Shown here one piece after another: positions 8,110 through 15,129 of a stretch of 25,570 bases of DNA (positions are counted from its first letter, which is position 1; each line of letters begins with the position of its first letter). The notes beneath the pieces are model-generated. The model was not told the origin of the DNA, did not search any database, and saw nothing but the letters and a program-made list of their open reading frames with translations. The position numbers and the translations under genes were made by a program. Source of the stretch: OLB16 sp964481775 (lineage in GTDB: Bacteria > Hinthialibacterota > Hinthialibacteria > OLB16); contig CAYZUX010000062.1 of the NCBI GenBank assembly GCA_964481775.1, positions 1-25,570 on the forward strand, in the 5' to 3' direction.

Positions 8110-9519
8110 ATGAACCGAAAGGAATTCAACACAACCTGCGCTTTAGGCGCCGCTTCCCTGTTGTTTTCAAAAAACAATTTATGTGCGGATAATTCTGAAT
8201 TGCCTGGGCAGGAAAAAACTCCTTTCAAGATATGTGGTGTCTATTTTCATGATGGCTTTGAGGTGGAACAACGACATCATGCCCCTCTATATTGGGGACG
8301 AGATGAGTGGTTCCGTGAAATCCGGTGGCTCCATGCGTGTGGCATCAATGCAGTTGAGTTCGCTACGATGCTCGAATTCAATCGTGTTCCACAAACAGAT
8401 CTGGAGCGTCAAAAAATTGAGGACCGGCTGCAGGTCCTTGATCTGGCCCATGAGCTTGGACTCCAATTTGGTTATATATTGACCAACACGGTAGTCAGTA
8501 CTGTCCCGGATGGAGAGGAACCCAGTCACCAGTCGAAAAATAGGGCGGTCCAATTGTGTCCGAGAGATCCGGAGAATTTTGCACGGACCGTGGCACTCCA
8601 GGAATGGTATATGTCCACCTATCAAAAGGCGGATTTTTTTGAGGAATTCGCGGCCGACTGGGGCGGTTGCCACTGTGGCAAGTGCGGTGTCCCGGAATAT
8701 CTGCGCTACGTGGAGACATTTGCCATCAAGCTGCAAGACCTCAATCCCAAGGCCCGTCTTTATGCCAACACCTGGAGTATTGCCTATTGGGGGCCCTCTC
8801 CAGAGCAACAAGGGTGGCGGACTGTCTTTGAGAATGAGATTCCCGGCTCACGTGAAGTGATTGAAAAACTTCACACCATGCCCGCAAATACCCATCTGAC
8901 GCTCCCCTGTCATCACCTTTATCGTCCCCTGGTCTTCCAACAGAATGGAGGAAAGGCAAAGACGCCTGTTTTTCCCAGACCAGAGGACATACAAAAAGTC
9001 AAAGCACTTGGCCGTGATGTCATGGCCTGGCCGCACTTTGTCATGGATGACGACATCAGCCGCGCACCTCAATGGGGAATTGTGCATAGCGAGGTCCGTT
9101 ACATCCGCGATCTATTGCAGCGATTGCGGGACACTGGAATTGAACGTGTCATCGGAAATCTGTATTTGCCCTATCTGCAGCTGATCAACACTTATGCTTT
9201 TGGCAGTCTCTTGAAAGACCCAGACCGGCAGGTTGAAGAGGTTCTTTACGAATTTGCATGTCTGGTTGCACATCGTGACGATATAGACCCTCTGGTTGAG
9301 GTGCTCACATGGATGGAGAATAAGAGCTATTGGGAAGAGCAAATGCCACTGGATGGACGTCTGCCACAAATTCCATGCAAGCTGAACAAGGCATCGGCTT
9401 TAACAGCCCTTGCGAAGGTGCGTCCCAATGCTTCTCCAGAATTGCCGTTGCCCTATTCTCCAGACCAATGGCTGGCGGACCTTCGACGATCGATCGAGAG
9501 AATGAACTGGACGGAGTGA
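8110..9519 (+). CDS. Exported TIM-barrel-like protein, putative glycoside hydrolase (B of a paralogous pair)
   Basis: The product is a 469-residue exported protein, 17 bases after its paralogue. The N-terminus, MNRKEFNTTCALGAASLLFS, resembles Tat-type signals of secreted enzymes (NRxEF) but has RK instead of RR. Barrel-like blocks match the preceding protein: INAVEFATMLEF, LDLAHELGLQFGYI, ADFFEEFAADWGG and ARLYANTWSIAYW. The loop that is DPGG in the paralogue is DWGGCHCGKC here (183-192), a cysteine-rich loop of the kind that can bind a metal or be disulfide-linked. The C-terminal region (LYLPYLQLINTYAFGSLL, then LLKDPDRQVEEVLYEFACLV) resembles the helical tail seen in several secreted exo-glycosidases. 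It ends only 10 bases from the stop of the convergent beta-helix gene. The catalytic residues cannot be assigned. Confidence 0.72.
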   Translation: MNRKEFNTTCALGAASLLFSKNNLCADNSELPGQEKTPFKICGVYFHDGFEVEQRHHAPLYWGRDEWFREIRWLHACGINAVEFATMLEFNRVPQTDLERQKIEDRLQVLDLAHELGLQFGYILTNTVVSTVPDGEEPSHQSKNRAVQLCPRDPENFARTVALQEWYMSTYQKADFFEEFAADWGGCHCGKCGVPEYLRYVETFAIKLQDLNPKARLYANTWSIAYWGPSPEQQGWRTVFENEIPGSREVIEKLHTMPANTHLTLPCHHLYRPLVFQQNGGKAKTPVFPRPEDIQKVKALGRDVMAWPHFVMDDDISRAPQWGIVHSEVRYIRDLLQRLRDTGIERVIGNLYLPYLQLINTYAFGSLLKDPDRQVEEVLYEFACLVAHRDDIDPLVEVLTWMENKSYWEEQMPLDGRLPQIPCKLNKASALTALAKVRPNASPELPLPYSPDQWLADLRRSIERMNWTE

Positions 9520-9529
9520 GAACAAAACT

Positions 9530-11404
9530 TCATCTGGACTTACTGATCGGCCAGACCTTGAAGCGCTGTTGTCCATCAATAGATATTTCAAAAGGTCCTG
9601 GAAATGGATTGTTCGATCTTTCCTTCCCGAAGTAATCCGTGTTAATGACAATCGGAGAGCCATCAGCATGCTCATAAGGCAGGCCTGGAATGCTGGCCTT
9701 GCCCAGAAGGTCTGTCGTGATCAGTTGACGGGTCCTTTCATTGCTCCACGCTTTACTGAAAGTGCCTTGAAGATAAATCCCATCCCCTTCTTCAGTCAAT
9801 GTGATTCCGGGATCGAAACCAGGTACGATGAGGGGATTCTTTTCATGTTTGGATGGTTTTGAATCTTTCAGGTAAACATTCCCTTCCATATAAACTGGGA
9901 GCTGTGCTTCATCATATTTGATCAGATCACTGGTCTGAACGATAATATTATTGTAGTAACGGTCATCACCGCTGGGGTTATCGTGCATCCCGGCGAGTTC
10001 GGTGGAATGGGCCTTATGAAAGGGAGTCAGCCTGCCGTCATAGCGATTGATATTGATCCCCCCGCCAATCAGGTTGTGAACATAGGCTCCACCCTGTGAG
10101 ACTGAAAGTAGGGTTGTTGGTGAAAGGAAGATATTATTGGCGACAAGGAAGGGGCCGTGGTCCACCTCCACAAACAGATCCTGGTCCTGGTTATCATGGA
10201 AGAGATTTCCAATGACATGGGTTCCCTGGGCCATCCAATCCAGCCAGAGTCCACGGCAAGTCCGGAAGATATGGTTACCATGGATAACTGTATCGATTGC
10301 GCCATGGAACTTGATCCCCGCCATCTCCGCACCAGTGAATAACTGACGAAGATGAATGTCATGGATGGTGTTTCCAGTTACGGTGCAGAAGGCCGATCCA
10401 AGACTGCCGACAATTCCAGTCTGCTCGCAATGGGAAATGGTGTTATTGCGTACGATGTGGTGCCCGATGGTTTCCTTGTTCCAGCCACGTGCAAGGCCAC
10501 GTTCGATGGTTTTGACATACCCCTCGGCGGTGTCCGCGGAGGTGTTATCAAACTCATCTCCATGCTTCCCGAGCGAGACGCCGGAGCAAATCGAATGACT
10601 GATCACATTATTTTCGATAATCCAGCCCTTGCTCCAGTGTGTGCCGATCAAACCGGTCTGTTCCGCGGTGGGAGGTGCCCATTGAGTTGCCGCATGACGC
10701 ATGATGAAGCCACGGACAGTGATGTAATTCCGATGAGGCTGGTCAGGATAGAATACGGTCTGACGCGCATTGATTTCCACCAGCTGGTCATTGGGATCGA
10801 CTCCTTTGAACTGTGCCCAGAGAGTGGTGGTTTTTTCATCGACTTTACCGAACCAGAGAGGTGTATTTCCAATGGGAGCCAATACTTCCTCCTGCCTGGC
10901 CGCCTCGGTCAGCCATTCGCCATTGAGATAAACTGCCCCGGTGTGATGATCGCGTCCCTTGGGGTGAAACCAGTCACCATGGATCAGATCGCTGTAAGGG
11001 TTGTAGTTGCCGAAAAAATCATTGGGAAGGGTCACCTTCCAGGTGTCGTGTTGAACCTTTTTCCAGCCTGTCACCACCTCAGAACCCTTGATTTCAACCT
11101 TCTCGCCAGGGGCCGCCTGATAGGTGATACGCTTCGTGTCTGATTCTCCTCCGTGTGGAGGATTGATGCTCTCTCGATAGACGCCCTCATGCACGGTAAT
11201 GATATCACCAGGCTGCGCGAGGAGCGCCGCTGCGGAAATAGTTTTGAGCATTTCTGCTGGAGATCCATCGTTGGCGTCATCGCCTGCAGGGGAAACGTGG
11301 AACGTCGTTTGAGTCTGAGCGTCAACTGGCTGGACCAAGAAGATTAGGGGTGTTATGAAAACTTGAAAGGAAAATAAACACAGCGTAAAGTTAATTTGTT
11401 TCAT
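9530..11404 (-). CDS. Secreted right-handed parallel beta-helix protein (DUF1565-like start)
   Basis: The product has about 624 residues. It begins with a signal peptide (LCLFSFQVFITPLIFLV, ending near DAQ) and an opening typical of secreted beta-helix enzymes: FHVSPAGDDANDGSPAEMLKTISAAALLAQPGDIITVHEGVYRE (given here from positions about 11325-11190). It then shows many solenoid turns such as IIENNVISHS, HHIVRNNTISHCEQTG, CTVTGNTIHDIH, TVIHGNHIFRTCRG, THVIGNLFHDN and FLVANNIF. Members of this fold include polysaccharide lyases and glycoside hydrolases; I cannot pick the family. The ATG at 11404 is chosen because GGAGG lies six bases before it; the ATG at 11422 precedes that ribosome site. It converges on the preceding operon without a visible terminator in the 10-base gap. 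Confidence 0.82.
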   Translation of the reverse strand: MKQINFTLCLFSFQVFITPLIFLVQPVDAQTQTTFHVSPAGDDANDGSPAEMLKTISAAALLAQPGDIITVHEGVYRESINPPHGGESDTKRITYQAAPGEKVEIKGSEVVTGWKKVQHDTWKVTLPNDFFGNYNPYSDLIHGDWFHPKGRDHHTGAVYLNGEWLTEAARQEEVLAPIGNTPLWFGKVDEKTTTLWAQFKGVDPNDQLVEINARQTVFYPDQPHRNYITVRGFIMRHAATQWAPPTAEQTGLIGTHWSKGWIIENNVISHSICSGVSLGKHGDEFDNTSADTAEGYVKTIERGLARGWNKETIGHHIVRNNTISHCEQTGIVGSLGSAFCTVTGNTIHDIHLRQLFTGAEMAGIKFHGAIDTVIHGNHIFRTCRGLWLDWMAQGTHVIGNLFHDNQDQDLFVEVDHGPFLVANNIFLSPTTLLSVSQGGAYVHNLIGGGININRYDGRLTPFHKAHSTELAGMHDNPSGDDRYYNNIIVQTSDLIKYDEAQLPVYMEGNVYLKDSKPSKHEKNPLIVPGFDPGITLTEEGDGIYLQGTFSKAWSNERTRQLITTDLLGKASIPGLPYEHADGSPIVINTDYFGKERSNNPFPGPFEISIDGQQRFKVWPISKSR

Positions 11405-11521
11405 GATCATCCTCCAATTCAAAAATTCTTTTCAAATATCCTTACAGCGTTTTTATGAAAAAACATGAGCACTATTTGAAAGACTGCTACAAACCTGTTG
11501 GTTGGCAGAAATCATCCGATT

Positions 11522-13711
11522 TTACTCAGGCCCCAGAATCTGGATGGCACGTATGGCCGCCTCTCGCACACTGTTATCTGGATCGTCTTTAAGAGCCAGA
11601 AGGTGAGGAGCAGCACTGGGATTGCCGGACATTCCGAGAGCTTGGACGATGACGGTCCGGAATGCAGGATCGGGGTCTTTCAGTGCCTTTATAAGTGGTT
11701 CTGGAATGCCTGTACGGCAGACGCGGCTTAGAGATTGGGTTCCAAATTTCAATGACATTTCGGAGTCAAAGGCATCAACTTCTTGTTTCTTCGCCGTAGC
11801 AAGGTCTGCCACTAATGTTCTGAGAATCTGAATACCCAAATCTACATACAGATCAGGATATCGCCGTGTCGCTAACTCAAATGCCGAAAGTCGATCACCG
11901 GGAGGTCCTGACGTGATGATTTGAGTCATCGTGGCTTCAGAAATTGCTCTATTATAAAAACCAAGGGCATAGATGGAGGCCTGCCGTTCGATACCTTCTC
12001 CCTTAAGAGCCGTCATCAAAACAATTTCATAATATTCGTTAAGCTGATGTAACCCGGCTGCAGCTAATGATTCCGCTCGTTTTTCTTGATCGTCGCTTTT
12101 CAAGCCCTCCTCGATGCGCTTTCGGATGGAAATGGTATCATCGTCGGTCGTATTGGAGACCGTAACAGTACTATCGCCCAGAGCTGATCGAAGATTTACG
12201 AGAGGACTACTGATCCATATGGGATCTGATTCAAATAAACTCTTCAAACGCTTCAAGACACTCTCACGGTCCTGGCTGGTGGCCCGGATAGCTCGACCCA
12301 GAGTGTACCAACCTTTTGAAAATGAATCAAATTCTACAATTCTACATTTGGGAACCAGGTCTTCATCCACTGGGTAGGTCTTCATGTCCTGAGCCCATGC
12401 TTGAACTAAAATCTTCAGGCTCTCATCATTGCCAAGTCGTGCGAGCATGGAATGGACTTTGATCCATTGAATGGGATAGCGCTCTTTCTGGTCCGATGGA
12501 TCACGCATCCGATCAAACACACCAGATGCCTTGAGTTGAGCAACTTCTTTATTGAGGTTGATAAGCATTTTTTCAAGGTGTTCTTTAACATCATAATTGC
12601 CATTTTCTATCAACCCATCCGCGGTAACAATCTGGATATCAACATTATCATTATCGAGTCCTTGGCGATCTCCAAGTTTCCCTAAAGCATAAGCGGAGGC
12701 CATCACAGTTGAGTCATCGTATTGGAAGTGACCATAAAAAGTCATGGGAGAGTCTGTATCTGCCGAAACAACCTCTGGTTCATCACTTAAAGATTTAAGG
12801 AGGATGTTCTTACCATGGTCATCCCCAAGATCCGCGAGAGCGAGAGCAGATACAAATTGGACCTTGGGGCGTTTATGAGAAAGAAATGGAATGAGTGCTT
12901 GAATCACCTTTTCCCGGCATTTGTCGAGCTTCCCAAGATCACGTAACAATGATATACTCCGAAACCAGATATAATGAGGTTGATTATCTCCCTCGCCAAA
13001 GAATTCCAGGTCTTCTTCTACATCTGACTTACCAGGTTTCCCTGAAAGTTTCGCCTGTCCCTCAGGATCTTGTACATTGATTACGAGTCCTCGAATCATG
13101 GCATCAACTTCAGAGATTTTTCTCTGATCGATTCGCTGTTCGGCAACTTTCATCCGCTTGACCGGATCTTCGATCTTATCTAATCCAACAGTTGATTCAT
13201 TGGTAAGAGCTCTTCGCAGATCTGCCAGGCTATACCGTTTTTGATCCCAATAGATGAATTCGTTATCATCCGCCCCACGTAGAAGGAAAAAACCTTGTGG
13301 ATGAGCAATCCAATCCGCGTCGATCTCTTTAATCTTCTCCTCTGGCTTTATGCTGGATGCCCACAAGAAATACTTTCGACCTTTAACAGGTGGCGGAGCA
13401 AGAGCCGTCTGGATCATACTTGAGCAATCGGAATGCAGGATTGTTTGGCTTGCATCTTTGGGCCAGGTCTTGTCTCCGGAAATCTGCTCAACGAGGGTAC
13501 ACTTGGATGAAATAAAAGGAATCATGTCACCTTCGATTTGAGCCCAACAATTTTCGATAGAGTCAACTGAAACAATCGCTACGAGATCGGTGGGTTTGTC
13601 TACAATAAACTGCTCCACCGGCGAATACACTTCTTCTCCCCGGGAATGAGGCACTCCAAGCAACAAGAAAAACAGAACGCAATTCACTCCAAAGTAAAAA
13701 CTGCGATGCAT
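11522..13711 (-). CDS. Secreted HEAT-repeat protein of unknown function
   Basis: The product has 729 residues, with a signal peptide at 1-25 (CVLFFLLLGVPHSRG). The N-terminal ~200 residues are unrecognised. HEAT-type alpha-solenoid repeats follow: KVQFVSALALADLGDDHGKNILLKSL, VMASAYALGKLGD, RAESLAAAGLHQL, and at the C-terminus FRTVIVQALGMSGNPSAAPHLLAL and NSVREAAIRAIQILG (each quoted in part). Such repeats usually mediate protein-protein contacts. GGAGG lies seven bases before the ATG. The stretch is AT-richer than its neighbours: 12301-12360 and 12601-12660 hold 21 and 23 G/C of 60, against 36 of 60 at 14701-14760 in the amidohydrolase. It lies 180 bases downstream of that gene. Function and partners are unknown. 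Confidence 0.78.
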   Translation of the reverse strand: MHRSFYFGVNCVLFFLLLGVPHSRGEEVYSPVEQFIVDKPTDLVAIVSVDSIENCWAQIEGDMIPFISSKCTLVEQISGDKTWPKDASQTILHSDCSSMIQTALAPPPVKGRKYFLWASSIKPEEKIKEIDADWIAHPQGFFLLRGADDNEFIYWDQKRYSLADLRRALTNESTVGLDKIEDPVKRMKVAEQRIDQRKISEVDAMIRGLVINVQDPEGQAKLSGKPGKSDVEEDLEFFGEGDNQPHYIWFRSISLLRDLGKLDKCREKVIQALIPFLSHKRPKVQFVSALALADLGDDHGKNILLKSLSDEPEVVSADTDSPMTFYGHFQYDDSTVMASAYALGKLGDRQGLDNDNVDIQIVTADGLIENGNYDVKEHLEKMLINLNKEVAQLKASGVFDRMRDPSDQKERYPIQWIKVHSMLARLGNDESLKILVQAWAQDMKTYPVDEDLVPKCRIVEFDSFSKGWYTLGRAIRATSQDRESVLKRLKSLFESDPIWISSPLVNLRSALGDSTVTVSNTTDDDTISIRKRIEEGLKSDDQEKRAESLAAAGLHQLNEYYEIVLMTALKGEGIERQASIYALGFYNRAISEATMTQIITSGPPGDRLSAFELATRRYPDLYVDLGIQILRTLVADLATAKKQEVDAFDSEMSLKFGTQSLSRVCRTGIPEPLIKALKDPDPAFRTVIVQALGMSGNPSAAPHLLALKDDPDNSVREAAIRAIQILGPE

Positions 13712-13891
13712 GGTTCAACCTCCAACTTCAATGGGTGGGACAAGATCATCGAGGATCAGCATGTCCCCCCTCTTTTGGGGCGGCAACCATCCTACAGGTT
13801 CCGGGTTCGAACAGGAAGTTCTGGTCTGGATAAATCGATAGACTTTTTCACAAATATCTGGAGGCTGGCCCGGAAGGGAGGAGTGGACAGA

Positions 13892-14914
13892 TCACTCAGG
13901 GGGCAGGTTCAAAACACGGCGTGCGTTCCCTGAGAGAATCTTTTGTCTTTCCTCGCTGGAAAGGTCCATCTCGTGGATGGCCCGCAAGGTTTCACGGATG
14001 TACCCGGGGCCTTGCTCAGGATCGAAAGGCATGTCGGAAGCGAAGACAAGGTGGTCGATTCCGAAGAAAGCCAGACCGCATTCAATGGCGGCGCGCCAAC
14101 CAAAGGTGGCGGTATCTCCATAAAAGTGTTTCAAAGCCTCCATAGGACGCTCCTTCAGGCGCGTCTGAACCGCCTGCGCCAGGTCCGGAGGATTACGGGT
14201 TCCCAGCAGATCGAGCCCCGGACCTAACCTTCCGGCCAACAGGGGGATGGTGCCCCCGGTATGGTGGGTAATGATCTTGAGATGTGGCCAATCATCAAAG
14301 ACACCCGCGAAAACCAGGCGGCACATGGCGATGCTGGTTTCATGCGGCCAGCCGAAGACCCACCACAGGTCAAACTTGGAGACCTCCTCGGTCAAGTAAT
14401 CGGGACGGTTCATGCCCCGTGCAGGGTGAAGCCAGACCGGACAGTCCAATGCGGCCATGAGTTCAAAGATCTGGAGATACTCCGGTTGGTCCAGGGGTGA
14501 GCCATTCACACTGGTAAAAACCTGGACCCCACTGGCGCCGAGTTCATTGATGGCATACTCCGCCTCTGCCAGCAGGGCTTCTGGATTATTTAACGGCAAG
14601 GCCGCCACGAAACTTGGAAAGGGATCCGGATGAGCCTGGACTATCCCGGCCATCTCTTCGTTGGCCACCCGGGCAAGTTCAGGAGTCTTGTCAGGACCGG
14701 CGATCAACTCCAGAGCGGGAGAAGCCAGGCAGGGGATCTGGCGATAACCCTCAAAACGGGACATCAGATCCAATCGGGCCTCGATATCGACCATGACCGG
14801 CATGGCACAGGCGCGTCCCCACATAAAAGGGATGCGGGGGCACATCTTGGTGACCCGATCACGGAATCGGGGTGGGAGCCAGTGGCAGAACAGGTCGAAT
14901 ACTTCATGGGTCAT
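13892..14914 (-). CDS. Amidohydrolase family protein (Amidohydro_2, ACMSD-like)
   Basis: This is a TIM-barrel metal-dependent hydrolase or decarboxylase of the family that includes aminocarboxymuconate semialdehyde decarboxylase. It has about 340 residues, a normal length, and no signal peptide, so it should be cytoplasmic. Conserved parts are SFVAALPLNNPEAL, VWLHPARG (barrel histidine), LKIITHHTGG (second histidine pair) and HLVFASDMPFD (catalytic aspartate). The N-terminal metal motif, usually DxHxH, reads DLFCHWLPP here (residues 7-15), with Phe at the first histidine position. ATG 14914 is used, with GGGGAG about ten bases upstream; the reading frame could also open at TTG 14932. The substrate is unknown. 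It is divergent from the beta-helix gene at 15130 and shares the operator-bearing region with it. Confidence 0.86.
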   Translation of the reverse strand: MTHEVFDLFCHWLPPRFRDRVTKMCPRIPFMWGRACAMPVMVDIEARLDLMSRFEGYRQIPCLASPALELIAGPDKTPELARVANEEMAGIVQAHPDPFPSFVAALPLNNPEALLAEAEYAINELGASGVQVFTSVNGSPLDQPEYLQIFELMAALDCPVWLHPARGMNRPDYLTEEVSKFDLWWVFGWPHETSIAMCRLVFAGVFDDWPHLKIITHHTGGTIPLLAGRLGPGLDLLGTRNPPDLAQAVQTRLKERPMEALKHFYGDTATFGWRAAIECGLAFFGIDHLVFASDMPFDPEQGPGYIRETLRAIHEMDLSSEERQKILSGNARRVLNLPPE

Positions 14915-14977
14915 GATCAGGATTCTCCCCAAACACTTTATTCCGGCCTGAATAGCTTCTGAAAGACCAGGAATAAA

Positions 14978-14994
14978 TGAGAAAACGTTTCATC
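14978..14994 (+). promoter_or_regulatory. LacI-type operator, site 1
   Basis: TGAGAAAACGTTTCATC contains the palindromic core AAACGTTT typical of LacI/GalR-family operators. Fifteen bases (TGAGAAAACGTTTCA) recur exactly at site 3 (18874). It overlaps the -35 position of the promoter at 15008-15016, a classic repressing arrangement, and also lies 64 bases upstream of the divergent amidohydrolase start. Confidence 0.62.
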
Positions 14995-15007
14995 TTTGAG
15001 AGGATCA

Positions 15008-15016
15008 TGCTATACT
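15008..15016 (+). promoter_or_regulatory. Extended -10 promoter for the beta-helix gene pair
   Basis: TGCTATACT is an extended -10 element (TG-n-TATACT). No good -35 box is present 17 bases upstream; that place is taken by operator site 1. A small hairpin with arms TTCATC and GATGAA lies in the leader at 15053-15071. The leader to the ATG at 15130 is about 110 bases long. Confidence 0.5.
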
Positions 15017-15097
15017 TTGATCACTGTGTCTATGGAATTCGGGCGTTTTTTCTTCATCAAACGTGGATGAAAAAATTCGAATCGATAGAGACTTTGT

Positions 15098-15116
15098 TCA
15101 GATAACGTTTTCCCAT
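15098..15116 (-). promoter_or_regulatory. LacI-type operator, site 2 (opposite orientation)
   Basis: Read on the minus strand, this is ATGGGAAAACGTTATCTGA. The part TGGGAAAACGTT matches site 1 at 11 of 12 bases. Its CG centre (15106/15107) is 120 bases from that of site 1 (14986/14987). It lies just before the start of the beta-helix gene. Confidence 0.5.
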
Positions 15117-15129
15117 ATGAACCACTGAA

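Noticed and set aside
8287..8811. Minus-strand open frame of 174 codons
   Set aside because: Antisense to the exported barrel-like protein gene at 8110-9519. The sense product has clear homology to its neighbour, and the antisense one has no pattern.
10352..11143. Long plus-strand open frame (263 codons) with a start codon
   Set aside because: It lies entirely antisense to the beta-helix gene, which has a signal peptide, solenoid repeats and a good ribosome site. The antisense frame gives no recognisable protein.
11440..11460. Operator-like CATAAAAACGCTG (minus strand) upstream of the beta-helix gene at 9530
   Set aside because: It shares only the AAAACG core with the four operator sites and has no symmetric second half or partner site.
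13764..13816. tRNA-like segment: a T-arm-like stretch TCCGG-GTTCGAA-CAGGA after a CCCC...GGGG stem-loop
   Set aside because: No 7-bp acceptor stem pairs around it, the possible anticodon loop lacks T at position 33, and no D-arm fits. It is a chance resemblance in the gap between two minus-strand genes.
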